64,000 bases of DNA from UKL13-2 sp038206765 (GCA_038206765.1 JBBRAM010000009.1:62001-126000), one strand, 5' to 3'; counted from the stretch's first letter, positions 17,469 to 27,291 are shown. A program made the numbers and translations. The notes: generated by a model not told the origin, from the letters alone.

Positions 17469-18632
17469 ATGAAGAGCAAGCTACTAGGTTTAGTCGCCGC
17501 GATTGCGGCCGTTGTTTCCGTTTCAGCATTAGCCGCAGATCCGATTAAAATCGGAGTGGCAGGCCCATTCACCGGCGGTTCCGCACCGATGGGTGTGTCG
17601 ATGCGTGATGGTGTCAAATTGGCAGTTACTGAAATCAACGCCAAAGGTGGCGTGATGGGTCGTCAATTCGTGATGATTGAGCGCGATGACGAAGCGAAAA
17701 ACGAGCGCGGTGTACAAATTGCGCAGGAACTCATTAACAAAGAAAAAGTCGTTGCCACATTGGGCTTTATTAACACCGGTGTCGCTTTGGCCTCGCAGCG
17801 TTTCTATCAAGAAGCAAAGATTCCTGTGTTCAATAATGTTGCAACTGGCTCGTTAGTGACCAAGCAATTTATTCAGCCAGAATTCAAAGAAAACTATATT
17901 TTCCGTAACGCTGCGCACGATACTATTCAGTCCGCAATGATCGTTGATGAAGCTATTACGAAGCGTAAATTTACCAAGGTTGCGATCTTGGCCGATTCCA
18001 CCAACTATGGCCAGCTCGGCATGGCTGATTTGGTGAAAGCCCTTGAGAAAAAGAACGTAAAAGCGGTCGCAATCGAGAAATTCAACGTTAAAGATGTTGA
18101 TATGACCTCACAATTGTTGAAGGCCAAAGAAGCTGGTGCGCAGGCAGTGCTGACTTATGCCATCGGCCCAGAATTAGCGCAAATCGCCAATGGCATGGAA
18201 AAGCTCGGTTGGAAAGTTCCGATGATCGGTTCGTGGACATTGTCGATGGGCAACTTTATTGACAATGCAGGCAAAAACGGTAACGGCGCAACCATGCCGC
18301 AAACCTTCATCCAAGACGGCAACACACCAAAACGTAAGGCGTTTATTGATGCTTACGTAAAGGCATACAAGCCAGCCAACGGTCGTATCCCGTCACCAGT
18401 GTCAGCTGCCCAAGGTTATGACTCTGTTTATTTGCTTGCTGCCGCAATCAAGCAAGCCGGCTCTACCGACGGCGTCAAGATTCGCGAAGCGCTTGAGAGC
18501 CTGAAAGAAAAAGTTGATGGCGTCGTCACCACTTACGATAAGCCATTCTCAAAAGATGACCACGAAGCCATCAAAATGGGCGTTCCAGTCATGGGACAAG
18601 TGATTGACGGGCATGTCGTACCTGCTAAGTAA
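17469..18632 (+). CDS. livK: Branched-chain amino acid ABC transporter, periplasmic binding protein
   Basis: The 387-residue protein has a signal peptide (1-22, ending ALAA) and then DPIKIGVAGPFTGGSAPMG, the start of the periplasmic-binding-protein type 1 fold used by LivJ/LivK-type receptors. It captures branched-chain or related amino acids for the permease encoded downstream (livH, livMG, livF). It is strongly initiated (GGAGGAG 8 bases before ATG) and followed by a terminator, which fits the high level expected for a binding protein relative to the membrane components. Confidence 0.93.
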   Translation: MKSKLLGLVAAIAAVVSVSALAADPIKIGVAGPFTGGSAPMGVSMRDGVKLAVTEINAKGGVMGRQFVMIERDDEAKNERGVQIAQELINKEKVVATLGFINTGVALASQRFYQEAKIPVFNNVATGSLVTKQFIQPEFKENYIFRNAAHDTIQSAMIVDEAITKRKFTKVAILADSTNYGQLGMADLVKALEKKNVKAVAIEKFNVKDVDMTSQLLKAKEAGAQAVLTYAIGPELAQIANGMEKLGWKVPMIGSWTLSMGNFIDNAGKNGNGATMPQTFIQDGNTPKRKAFIDAYVKAYKPANGRIPSPVSAAQGYDSVYLLAAAIKQAGSTDGVKIREALESLKEKVDGVVTTYDKPFSKDDHEAIKMGVPVMGQVIDGHVVPAK

Positions 18633-18665
18633 ATCGTAGCCTGCTACATGATTTGGTAAACCATA

Positions 18666-18698
18666 ACGCGGGGGATGTTTCGTCCCCCGCGTTTATTT
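18666..18698 (+). terminator. Strong rho-independent terminator between livK and livH
   Basis: ACGCGGGGGA (18666-18675) and TCCCCCGCGT (18683-18692) form a perfect 10-bp stem with a 7-base loop, followed directly by TTATTTT. It lies 34 bp past the livK stop and 53 bp before livH. It probably trims livK transcripts so that only part of transcription continues into livH-livMG-livF. Confidence 0.9.
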
Positions 18699-18750
18699 TG
18701 TCCGCTTGTTTTGATGCGCAACAATAGATAAAAAGAAGGTTTGGCCCACT

Positions 18751-19641
18751 ATGGATATTTTCCTACAGCTCACGTTCAGCGGCATCGCGCTCGGGATGAT
18801 TTATGCAGTAATCGCGTTCGGCTACCAGCTTACGTTCGCCACCTCCGGCACGCTTAATTTCGGGCAAGGCGAGGCGCTGATGCTGGGTGCTTTGGTTGGG
18901 TTGAGTTTGGCAGGCAACGTCATGGGTGGGCCGTATATCAATTATTGGTTGATGATTCCGCTCGTCATGCTGTTTGGCGCATTACACGGCGTAGTCGTGG
19001 AGCGCATTGGCGTCCGGCCTTCCGTTAAAACCAAAAATGAATTCGGCTGGATCATGTCCACGATTGCTCTGGCGATTATTTTTAAAAATGTGGCCGAGAA
19101 TATTTGGGGCAAAGACGATATTACTTTCCCTTCGCCGGTGTCGACTGCACCGTTCGAAATTTTCGGCGCACGGGTACAGATCATGCAGGTTATTGTGGTG
19201 GTTGGCGCGCTGGCCATCATGTTGGCAGTCGAAATGTTTAACCGCAAATCGATTTACGGTAAAGCCGTCGTGGCGACAGCGAATGATTCTGACGCGGCCG
19301 GCTTAATGGGCATTAATACGGCACAGGTTGTTACCTTTTCCTATGCGTTGTCTTCTGCGACTGCCGCGTTTGCGGGCGTGCTGGTTGCGCCGTTGACGCT
19401 CACCGGTTCAACAATGGGCACGGCGCTCGGCCTGAAGGCGTTTGCGGTGGCGATTATTGGCGGCCTGACTTCGGGCGTTGGCGCGATTGTAGGCGGACTT
19501 ATTTTAGGCATTGCCGAAACGCTCACGGGTTACTACATCTCCACTGGCTATAAAGAAGTGCCGGGCTTGCTGCTGCTATTACTGGTGTTAGCGATTAAGC
19601 CATCGGGTCTGTTTGGCAAAACCACGATTAAGAAAGTTTAA
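18751..19641 (+). CDS. livH: Branched-chain amino acid ABC transporter permease LivH
   Basis: This 296-residue inner-membrane permease has about eight hydrophobic segments. FGQGEALMLGALVGLSLA and the C-terminal region SGVGAIVGGLILGIAE match the LivH signature region. With the LivM half of the next gene it forms the channel for amino acids delivered by LivK. An AAGG ribosome site precedes the ATG. The next gene starts 3 bp after its stop. Confidence 0.92.
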   Translation: MDIFLQLTFSGIALGMIYAVIAFGYQLTFATSGTLNFGQGEALMLGALVGLSLAGNVMGGPYINYWLMIPLVMLFGALHGVVVERIGVRPSVKTKNEFGWIMSTIALAIIFKNVAENIWGKDDITFPSPVSTAPFEIFGARVQIMQVIVVVGALAIMLAVEMFNRKSIYGKAVVATANDSDAAGLMGINTAQVVTFSYALSSATAAFAGVLVAPLTLTGSTMGTALGLKAFAVAIIGGLTSGVGAIVGGLILGIAETLTGYYISTGYKEVPGLLLLLLVLAIKPSGLFGKTTIKKV

Positions 19642-19644
19642 GTC

Positions 19645-21639
19645 ATGAAGCGAAATAACCTCGCGGTGATGATCGGATTCGTCTTAGCACTGATTCTGTT
19701 TCCAATCCTGATTCCCAATCCCTATTACATCCATCTCGCCGAAACGATTTTAATTTACGCAATTTTATTGTTTGGTCTCGACATTGTGGTGGGCTACACA
19801 GGAGAAGTCTCACTGGGCCACGCCGGTTTGTTTGGCATTGGTTCCTATACGGCTGGGGTGTTGTTCTTCAAGCTCGGCGTGCCGTTTGCTTTGGCGGTAC
19901 CGGCCAGCATTGTGGTAACGGCCATCTTCGGTGCCTTGTTGGCACTGCCTGCGCTGCGCGTCACGGGACCGTATTTGGCCATGGTGACGTTGGCATTCGG
20001 GACAATCATCCAAATTTTGATTAACGAAATGACCTTTCTGACCGAAGGTCCGCTAGGGATCAAAGTGCCCAAGCCTTCATTTTTTGGTCACAAATTAGAT
20101 GAAGTCGAATATTTCTATTTGGTTGCCGCCATCATGGTGATTGCACTAATCGCGGTTAACCGCTTGCTGAGGTCTCATTTTGGCCGCGCATTTCAAGCGC
20201 TGCGTGCCAGCCCCGTGGCGTGTGATTGCATGGGCGTTTCCGTCTACCGTTACAAAGTGTTTGCGTTTGTATTTAGTGCAGGCATGGCGGGGCTGGCGGG
20301 CAGTTTGTACACCTACTCCGAGGAATATATTTCGCCCAATACGTACGTGAATGAATTGACGATTCTGTTCTTGCTCGCGGTGATTATGGGCGGTCGCAAA
20401 ACCCGTAGCGGGCCTATTATCGGCGCTGCAATCGTGGTGATGTTGCCCAGCTTGTTGTCTGATATTGAGCTTTTTCGCAAAATCGCTTATACCGCCGCGA
20501 CGGTCGGCGTGTTGGCGTCCGCTTGGTTGTTAGCCAAGAAACAGAAGACGATTCGTGAAATTGCGTTACCCCTCATTGCGACCATTGCGATGGCTGTTTT
20601 TTCCTATAAGTTAGAAAATATTATCGATTGGCGGTTGACCATCTTCGGTTTGATGACGCTTTTTGTTGTTTATTATTTGCAGGATGGCATCGTTGGTTTC
20701 CTACGCGGTATCGCCGAAAAAATTTGGCCGAGCGCCTTCCGAAAACATGATGAATACGCGGAAAAAGCTGACGAATCGTTGGCCTGGGAAAAATCACCAC
20801 ACAGCACGTCGTCAAGCGCTGCTTTGCTGAACGCCAAACAAATTTTGATGCAATTTGGCGGGCTAAAAGCGCTTAATTTGGTGGATCTCAATATTGCAAA
20901 AGGCACTATCCACGGACTGATTGGGCCCAATGGTTCCGGTAAGAGCACGATGATGAACGTGCTCACAGGTATTTATAAACCGACTGCCGGGGCGGTGGAA
21001 TTTAACGGCGGCGTAATTTCGGATTCAACGCCGTCCGCCATCGCGCTGGGCGGCATTGCCCGTACGTTCCAAAATGTGCAATTGTTTGGCGAGATGACGG
21101 CCACTGAGAACGTGCTGGTCGGGCTGCACCACACCTTCAAAAGCAATATGCTTGACGTGATGCTTAACACCAAGCGTTATCGGGCAGAAGAACATCACGC
21201 ACGGATTCGGGCCGCCAGCATTTTGCAGTTTGTTGGCTTGGCGGAGTTGGCCAATGACGAGGCACGCAATCTACCTTATGGCAAACAGCGCTTGCTGGAA
21301 ATTGGGCGCGCATTGGGTTTGAGCCCGAATCTGCTGCTGCTTGACGAGCCCGCTGCTGGCCTAACGGCACCGGACATCAAAGAGCTCGTTGCCATCATTC
21401 GTAAAATCCGTGAGCATGGCATCACGCTCATTTTGATTGAGCATCATATGGATGTTGTGATGTCGATTTGCGATACTGTGACTGTGCTTGATTTTGGACA
21501 AAAAATTGCCGAGGGTATGCCGGCAGATGTGCAGGCAAATCCGAAGGTGATCGAAGCTTATTTGGGTGGTGAAGCAGGCGGCGCAGCCGAAAATACAAGC
21601 CATGCCGAGCCAACATCAACCACACCATTTCCTGCTTGA
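19645..21639 (+). CDS. LivM-LivG fusion: permease and ATPase of the branched-chain amino acid transporter
   Basis: The 664-residue fusion joins two usually separate subunits. Residues 1 to about 340 are a LivM-type permease with about ten membrane segments (GLDIVVGYTGEVSLGHAGLF). A charged linker at about 345-390 leads to a LivG-type ATPase: Walker A GPNGSGKST (427-435), the LivG form of the signature LPYGKQRLLEIGRAL, Walker B LLLLDEPAAGL and the switch His in LIEHHMD. It ends in a loose Ala/Thr/Pro tail. The fusion is uninterrupted and in frame. It is 3 bp after livH and 9 bp before livF, all one operon. Confidence 0.93.
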   Translation: MKRNNLAVMIGFVLALILFPILIPNPYYIHLAETILIYAILLFGLDIVVGYTGEVSLGHAGLFGIGSYTAGVLFFKLGVPFALAVPASIVVTAIFGALLALPALRVTGPYLAMVTLAFGTIIQILINEMTFLTEGPLGIKVPKPSFFGHKLDEVEYFYLVAAIMVIALIAVNRLLRSHFGRAFQALRASPVACDCMGVSVYRYKVFAFVFSAGMAGLAGSLYTYSEEYISPNTYVNELTILFLLAVIMGGRKTRSGPIIGAAIVVMLPSLLSDIELFRKIAYTAATVGVLASAWLLAKKQKTIREIALPLIATIAMAVFSYKLENIIDWRLTIFGLMTLFVVYYLQDGIVGFLRGIAEKIWPSAFRKHDEYAEKADESLAWEKSPHSTSSSAALLNAKQILMQFGGLKALNLVDLNIAKGTIHGLIGPNGSGKSTMMNVLTGIYKPTAGAVEFNGGVISDSTPSAIALGGIARTFQNVQLFGEMTATENVLVGLHHTFKSNMLDVMLNTKRYRAEEHHARIRAASILQFVGLAELANDEARNLPYGKQRLLEIGRALGLSPNLLLLDEPAAGLTAPDIKELVAIIRKIREHGITLILIEHHMDVVMSICDTVTVLDFGQKIAEGMPADVQANPKVIEAYLGGEAGGAAENTSHAEPTSTTPFPA

Positions 21640-21648
21640 GGACGCATC

Positions 21649-22377
21649 ATGCTAACCATCAATAATCTTTATGCAGGCTACGGAAAAGTTGAAGTGCTGC
21701 ACGGCATCTCGCTCGACGTGCCAAAAGGCAAAGTCGTGACGTTGATTGGCTCTAATGGTGCGGGCAAAACCACCACCATGCGGGCTATTTGCGGCATGAT
21801 TAAACCGAAATCTGGGGATGTGCAACTCAATGGAAAAAATGTTGCCGGCTTGGATTCACATCGCATCGCCCGCGCTGGATTGGCGCATTCACCCGAGGGC
21901 CGTCGTGTTTTTTCGACCATGAGTGTGCGCGACAATTTAACGCTGGGTGCTTTCCCGCGCTTTACCGGTGCGCGTCCTAAAGGCGATATCAAAGCCGATT
22001 TGGAAAAGTCGCTTGAATTGTTTCCTCGCTTAAAAGAGCGCCAAGACCAGCTGGCCGGCACGTTATCCGGCGGTGAGCAGCAAATGTTGGCGATGGCGCG
22101 GGCACTGATGATGAACCCCGATGTCATCTTGCTCGATGAGCCTTCTATGGGACTGGCACCAATTTTGGTCGAAGAGGTATTCCGTATTATTTTGCGGCTT
22201 AAGGCGGAGGGCATCACGATGCTACTCGTTGAGCAATTTGCGGCTGCGGCGCTCAATGTGGCTGACTACGGTTACGTCATGGAAAACGGTCGCATCTCGC
22301 TGCACGGTGCAGCAGAAAAATTGAAAAACGATCCGGCGGTCAATGAGGCTTATTTGGGTGGTGCGAACAAGCATTAG
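21649..22377 (+). CDS. livF: Branched-chain amino acid ABC transporter ATP-binding protein LivF
   Basis: This 242-residue ATPase shows Walker A GSNGAGKTT (34-42), signature LSGGEQQMLAMARAL, Walker B VILLDEPSMGL and a switch region LLVEQ. The AxARAL and SMGLAP pattern is typical of LivF. It pairs with the LivG half of the preceding fusion to power amino acid import. GAGGA precedes the ATG. It closes the liv operon; no clear terminator is seen in the 112 bp that follow. Confidence 0.93.
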   Translation: MLTINNLYAGYGKVEVLHGISLDVPKGKVVTLIGSNGAGKTTTMRAICGMIKPKSGDVQLNGKNVAGLDSHRIARAGLAHSPEGRRVFSTMSVRDNLTLGAFPRFTGARPKGDIKADLEKSLELFPRLKERQDQLAGTLSGGEQQMLAMARALMMNPDVILLDEPSMGLAPILVEEVFRIILRLKAEGITMLLVEQFAAAALNVADYGYVMENGRISLHGAAEKLKNDPAVNEAYLGGANKH

Positions 22378-22489
22378 AAAACGTTGATGGTGTCGGGGTC
22401 TTAGGCATGCGGGCGGGTAGATTGGGTAAACAGTTGGCGCGCTTGCGCAACACCGGCGATGAAAATTAAACCCAGCATAAAATGCACCG

Positions 22490-23473
22490 ATGAAGCCGAA
22501 TATGCCCAAGGTTCCCAAGATCCTGATTACGCGCCAAGTTTTCCCCGAAGTCATCGATTTTCTTAGCGCTGATTTCGAAATCGATTACAACGCATCCGAT
22601 GTGGTGCTTTCCACAGATGCGTTGCGCGAGCGTGCGGCAAGCTGTGTAGGCGTGCTGTGTTGCCTAACCGAAAAAATTGACCGCATATTTCTCGATCACT
22701 GTCCAGCCGTCAAAGTGGTCAGCAACATCGCCGTCGGCTATAACAATATCGATGTCGTAGAAGCGAAAAATCGCGGCGTAAAAATCACCAATACGCCAGG
22801 CGTGCTCGATGACACCACCGCTGACCTCACTTTCGCCTTGATGATGGCCGCCGCTAGACGCATTACCGAGACTGAATTCCTGCTGAGACAAGGTCATTGG
22901 AAAAAGAGTTTCGCCGTACAGCAAATGTTGGGCACTGATATTCATCATGCGAGCTTGGGCATTATCGGCATGGGGCGCATCGGTCAGGCGATTGCCAAAC
23001 GCGCGCGCGGTTTTGATATGCAGGTGCGATATTTCAATCGCACCCCGCTGGACGCCGCGATTGAGAAAACATTAAATGTCCGTTACGCCGCGCAAGAAAC
23101 GATTCTTCGCGAGAGCGATTTTGTGGTGGTGATGGTGCCCTATTCTGCGGCAACCCATCACCTGATTGGCGCTAAAGAACTCGCGTTCATGAAACCAACA
23201 TCCATTTTAATCAACACCGCGCGGGGTGGCGTGGTTGATGATGCGGCCTTGATTGTCGCGTTGAAGGCCAAGCAAATCGCTGCTGCGGGAATCGACGTTT
23301 TTGAAAACGAACCTGCGTTCAATCCTGAATTTCTGAATTTAAAAAATGTCGTCCTCACTCCCCATATTGGCAGCGCCACGCTTGCTACCCGGATGGCGAT
23401 GGCGATGTTAGCCGCAACAAATTTAAGGGCTGGCTTGTTGGGGCATGCGCCGCCAAATTGGGTCAATAGCTAG
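22490..23473 (+). CDS. ghrB: D-2-hydroxyacid dehydrogenase, glyoxylate/hydroxypyruvate reductase type
   Basis: The 327-residue NAD(P)H enzyme has the D-isomer-specific 2-hydroxyacid dehydrogenase pattern: substrate-loop region SNIAVGYNNIDV, Rossmann motif GIIGMGRIGQAIAKRARGF, INTARGGVVDD (Arg that binds the carboxylate) and LTPHIGSAT with the catalytic His. GhrB-like enzymes reduce glyoxylate and hydroxypyruvate to glycolate and glycerate. Related enzymes act on 2-ketogluconate, so the symbol is tentative. There are two possible starts (22490 or 22502), neither with a strong ribosome site. Confidence 0.8.
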   Translation: MKPNMPKVPKILITRQVFPEVIDFLSADFEIDYNASDVVLSTDALRERAASCVGVLCCLTEKIDRIFLDHCPAVKVVSNIAVGYNNIDVVEAKNRGVKITNTPGVLDDTTADLTFALMMAAARRITETEFLLRQGHWKKSFAVQQMLGTDIHHASLGIIGMGRIGQAIAKRARGFDMQVRYFNRTPLDAAIEKTLNVRYAAQETILRESDFVVVMVPYSAATHHLIGAKELAFMKPTSILINTARGGVVDDAALIVALKAKQIAAAGIDVFENEPAFNPEFLNLKNVVLTPHIGSATLATRMAMAMLAATNLRAGLLGHAPPNWVNS

Positions 23474-23609
23474 GCTTAGGTGATAGGGTGAGGGCGCTTG
23501 CGGCGCCGTGAGGAAGCGTCTTTGAGGTGAGAGGGTGAGGGTCCGTAACTCGGCAACGCATAGCGCTGCCGTGGCGACACGCTCACTGTTTCACTTCCCC
23601 ACCTGAATT

Positions 23610-25247
23610 TCAGGGTAGCTTCACCCAAGCCAGCTCCAGCCAGGCGTCCGGCCGATGCACTACCGATACGCCCGCCCTCGCCGCCCAAGGGGTGACTTGC
23701 AAATGCAGCGGTATGTGCAGCACCTGGTCGTGATGGATTTGCATCGCTTGAACAATCATTGCTTGGCGCTTTTTTACATCAATTTCGCCTTCTAATTTAT
23801 CGATCAACTCGTCTATAGCGATATTTTTATAATTGCCCCAGTTATATTCGCCTGCACCTTTGCTATCACGGCTATGCAGCACAGGTTTGAGTGTAAAAAT
23901 CGCATCGGTAGTTGATCCGCCCCAGCCTAGCATGTAGAGGCTTGTATCGAGTTTTTGCACCTTCGGAAAATAATTGGCTTTGGGGACAGAGTCTACTTTT
24001 ACGTTGACACCAATTTTTGACCACATGCCCGCCAGTGCAACGCAAATCCGTTCATCGTTAATATAGCGGTCGTTTGGGCAGTCCAGCGTCACGGTAAAGC
24101 CGTTGGGATAACCGGCATCGGCCAGCAATTTTTTGGCGGCGCTAATGGTGATCATGGGGTGGCGTTTTTCCATCGAATCGGGAATGCCGGCATCGACGCG
24201 TGCGGGCAGAAGAATCGCGGTGGGGACAGACAGCCCGCGCATCACGGTTCGTTTGATAGCCTCGACATCAACCGATTGGTAGAGGGCCAAGCGAACGCGC
24301 TTGTCTTTGAACGGATTTTTGCCTTTCACATCCGAATAAAGCAATTCGTCGCGACCTTGATCCATGCCGATAAACACGACACGGTTCTCGCGGCCCTCAA
24401 AGATTTTTATCGCTTTATCTTGAGATAATTTGGCGATGTCCTGCAGCGGTGGATCGAGTACGAAATCTAACTCGCCGGAGATCAGCGCGGCGAGACGTGT
24501 GGCGGGCGAGCGAATTGGCGTAAACACCACATCAGTTACATTTCCCTCAAAACGTCCTTCTTTAAGGCCCCACCAGTTGGGGTTTTTCTTGAGCACCGTT
24601 TTGACATCCGCCTCCCGCGAGACCAGAATGAACGGCCCCGTTCCCATGGCGTTGCGCACGGCGAATGTTTCTTCTTTATTGTTGTAGTCCTGCGGTTTTT
24701 CGACTTTGTTTTTAATCGCCCACGCCTTTGACATAATGAACATCGTGGCACTACCGAGCATGTCGGGCAACACCGCGTTGGGTACAGGCGTGACGAGTTC
24801 AATCGTGAAATCATCTATTTTGCGCGGCTTGCCAAGCGCGTTGGCATAGACCTTGAACTTTGAGGTCGACATTTGATTACGCAGAATCGAGAACACCACA
24901 TCATCGGCCGTAAACACCGAACCGTCGTGCCATTTCACGCCGTGGCGCAATGCGATTAACCAAGTTGTCGCATTAGTTTGCGTAACCGAGGTCGCCAAGC
25001 GCGGGATGAGCTTCATGTTTTTATCACGGCTCAATAACTGCTCATAAATCTGGCCATTAAATTGATTGTTAAATGACTCATTGTCGGCATGCGGGTCATG
25101 GGTGGTGGCATCGCCTTGGTTTGACCAGCGTAGCGTTTTGGCTTGAGCTATAGTCGGCGCTAGTAGCAGCCACGCGACAGACACGGTGGCGGCAATACAA
25201 AGATAACTGTAAAAGTGATTGGGCTTTTTCATCTTGGGTTTATTCAT
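23610..25247 (-). CDS. Family 5 peptide-type ABC transporter binding protein (orphan paralogue)
   Basis: The 545-residue protein has a signal peptide (about 1-37, ending AQA) followed by KTLRWSNQGDATTHDPHA, the start of DppA/OppA-like solute-binding proteins (SBP family 5). It closely resembles the two binding proteins at 36.5 and 38.4 kb, sharing for example GELDFVLDPP and the NPFKDKRVR region. No permease or ATPase gene is adjacent, so it probably feeds the dppBCDF transporter 15 kb away or another one. The start at 25245-25247 gives the best signal peptide; a longer TTG-initiated frame was rejected. Confidence 0.87.
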   Translation of the reverse strand: MNKPKMKKPNHFYSYLCIAATVSVAWLLLAPTIAQAKTLRWSNQGDATTHDPHADNESFNNQFNGQIYEQLLSRDKNMKLIPRLATSVTQTNATTWLIALRHGVKWHDGSVFTADDVVFSILRNQMSTSKFKVYANALGKPRKIDDFTIELVTPVPNAVLPDMLGSATMFIMSKAWAIKNKVEKPQDYNNKEETFAVRNAMGTGPFILVSREADVKTVLKKNPNWWGLKEGRFEGNVTDVVFTPIRSPATRLAALISGELDFVLDPPLQDIAKLSQDKAIKIFEGRENRVVFIGMDQGRDELLYSDVKGKNPFKDKRVRLALYQSVDVEAIKRTVMRGLSVPTAILLPARVDAGIPDSMEKRHPMITISAAKKLLADAGYPNGFTVTLDCPNDRYINDERICVALAGMWSKIGVNVKVDSVPKANYFPKVQKLDTSLYMLGWGGSTTDAIFTLKPVLHSRDSKGAGEYNWGNYKNIAIDELIDKLEGEIDVKKRQAMIVQAMQIHHDQVLHIPLHLQVTPWAARAGVSVVHRPDAWLELAWVKLP

Positions 25248-25407
25248 AAGGTTTTTACAATGATTTCTTACTGCATACTTCAAATTCGTTCAAACGCTTT
25301 AACAATTGCCTTGATGAGATAATACGATGTCGTCATCATCGCATGCGCTGTCTTTGCTCGCTACTGCGAGCGCGTTGCGATAGCATTCATAAACACGTAA
25401 ATCGCCC

Positions 25408-27291
25408 ATGAAACCCACTGTTCTGCATTCCCCTGCCGCCACGCGTACGCACTACACCATTGCGCCCAAAAATCTCGCCGCCCATTTGTTTGAGGTCACT
25501 GTCACCATCGATTTGCCCGACCCCTCTGGGCAGCGCTTTAGGTTGCCGACGTGGATTCCCGGTAGCTACATGATCCGGGAGTTTGCCCGCAATATTGTCA
25601 CTCTGGTGGCCGAGAGCGGTGGCGGACCGGTGGCGGTTGAAAAAATCGACAAGATGACGTGGCAGTGTGCGCCAGTTATTGGCCAGCTGACGCTACGTTA
25701 TGAAGTCTATGCGTGGGACTTGAGTGTTCGTGCGGCTCATTTGGATGAGACTCATGGATTTTTCAACGGCACGAGTGTTTTCCTGTTGCCGGAAGGTCGC
25801 CGCGCGGCGCCTTGTGCCGTGATGATCACGGTGCCGGTGGACTGGAAAATAGCCTCGGCGCTAAGTGAAACCCCAGGTTCGGCGGGCGTTTCTGGGCAGA
25901 ACGCCCCCAAAACGCCCGCTCAGAGCGGACTTTCAGAGTCAACATCCCACTGGCGTTACGCCGCCAATTATGACGAACTGATCGATCATCCGGTCGAAAT
26001 GGGTACCTTCACGCATGCCAGTTTTGAAGCCTGCGGCGTCACGCACCATATCGCCATTACTGGCAAACACCGGGCAGACTTGCCCCGCATTTGTGCAGAT
26101 TTCAAAAAAATCTGCGAGGCGCAGATTTCATTTTTCGAGCCATTACTAAAGCCCGCCGAAGAGGCCACGCCTAACGCCGCGCCATTCAAAGAATATTGGT
26201 TCTTGCTCACCGTCGTGGGCGATGGTTTTGGCGGCTTGGAACATCGCGCTTCCACAGCGTTGATTGCGGGGCGCGACGATTTGCCGCACGCGCATGTGCC
26301 AGGCATGACACTGGGCTATCGCAAATTATTGTCCCTTACCTCACATGAATATTTTCATACCTGGAACGTCAAGCGCATCAAACCCGCCGGTTTTATCGAG
26401 GTCGATTTGTTTAATGAAAGCTATACCCGCCAGTTATGGTTTTTTGAGGGCTTTACCGATTATTACGACGATCTGTTTTTAGTCCGCACTGGTCTGATTA
26501 CACCGCTCGAATACCTGGAAGTAGAAGCCGAGAATATCGGCCGCGTGCTGTCGCAATCGGGACGCTTGAAACAAAGCGTGGCCGAATCCTCGTTCGATGC
26601 TTGGACAAAATATTATCGCCAAGATGAGAACGCGCCCAACGCAATTGTCAGCTACTACCAAAAAGGCGCGATGGTCGCCCTAGCACTTGACCTCACGATC
26701 CGGTCGAAAACGGATGGCGCAAAATCGCTTGATGATGTGATGCGCTCACTGTGGAATCGCAACGGAAAAACCAACATCGGCGTGCCGGAAACGGCCATCG
26801 AAAAAATCGTGACGGAGGTGACGGGCTTGGATTTAAGATCCTTCTTTAACGAGGCAGTTTATGGCACCAATGACTTGGCACTTTCACCGCTGTTTGCCAC
26901 AGTCGGCATTGAAATGAGTTCGCGCGTACCGGGTCAGGCCAAGGCGGGCGACGTACTGCCGCCCAGCATCGGCGCACGCATCGGTATCGATACGAATGGC
27001 GATGCAAAACTGCTCCAAGTTTTCGACGGTGGCGCTGCACAAGAGGCAGGACTATCCGCCGGCGACACCATCATTGCGATTGATGGACTACGCGTGACGG
27101 CGAATAATTTTGACCGACGCATCAAATCATTTGCCGTCGCCACCACCGTTGAAATGATCGCCTTCCGCCGCGATGAATTGCGGCGCTGCATGGTCACCCT
27201 TCAAGCGCAGGCGGCCAGTACGGTGGTGCTGACCACGCGCGATACCCCGCCTGAGCACAAGTTACGGCGGGACCAATGGCTTGGGCAATAA
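25408..27291 (+). CDS. M61-family glycyl aminopeptidase with C-terminal PDZ domain
   Basis: The 627-residue protein begins with the beta-rich M61 N-terminal domain, holds the zinc motif HEYFH (His313, Glu314, His317) in SHEYFHTWNVKRIKP and the third ligand in FFEGFTDYYDD (Glu347), and ends with a PDZ domain (about residues 510-605: GGAAQEAGLSAGDTIIAIDG). M61 enzymes release N-terminal Gly or Ala. No signal peptide is seen, so it is probably cytoplasmic. Residues of about 154-182 are a Ser/Gly/Pro-rich insert whose DNA contains a 10-bp inverted repeat (25882-25891 with 25910-25919). It is divergent from the binding-protein gene. Confidence 0.88.
   Translation: MKPTVLHSPAATRTHYTIAPKNLAAHLFEVTVTIDLPDPSGQRFRLPTWIPGSYMIREFARNIVTLVAESGGGPVAVEKIDKMTWQCAPVIGQLTLRYEVYAWDLSVRAAHLDETHGFFNGTSVFLLPEGRRAAPCAVMITVPVDWKIASALSETPGSAGVSGQNAPKTPAQSGLSESTSHWRYAANYDELIDHPVEMGTFTHASFEACGVTHHIAITGKHRADLPRICADFKKICEAQISFFEPLLKPAEEATPNAAPFKEYWFLLTVVGDGFGGLEHRASTALIAGRDDLPHAHVPGMTLGYRKLLSLTSHEYFHTWNVKRIKPAGFIEVDLFNESYTRQLWFFEGFTDYYDDLFLVRTGLITPLEYLEVEAENIGRVLSQSGRLKQSVAESSFDAWTKYYRQDENAPNAIVSYYQKGAMVALALDLTIRSKTDGAKSLDDVMRSLWNRNGKTNIGVPETAIEKIVTEVTGLDLRSFFNEAVYGTNDLALSPLFATVGIEMSSRVPGQAKAGDVLPPSIGARIGIDTNGDAKLLQVFDGGAAQEAGLSAGDTIIAIDGLRVTANNFDRRIKSFAVATTVEMIAFRRDELRRCMVTLQAQAASTVVLTTRDTPPEHKLRRDQWLGQ

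Noticed and set aside
17123..17548. 141-codon plus-strand frame in the liv leader
   Set aside because: It overlaps the livK start, has no family resemblance and no ribosome site.
23551..23571. Hairpin CGGCAACGC...GCGCTGCCG as a terminator after the orphan binding-protein gene
   Set aside because: No T-run follows on either strand; it may only be a structured convergent gap.
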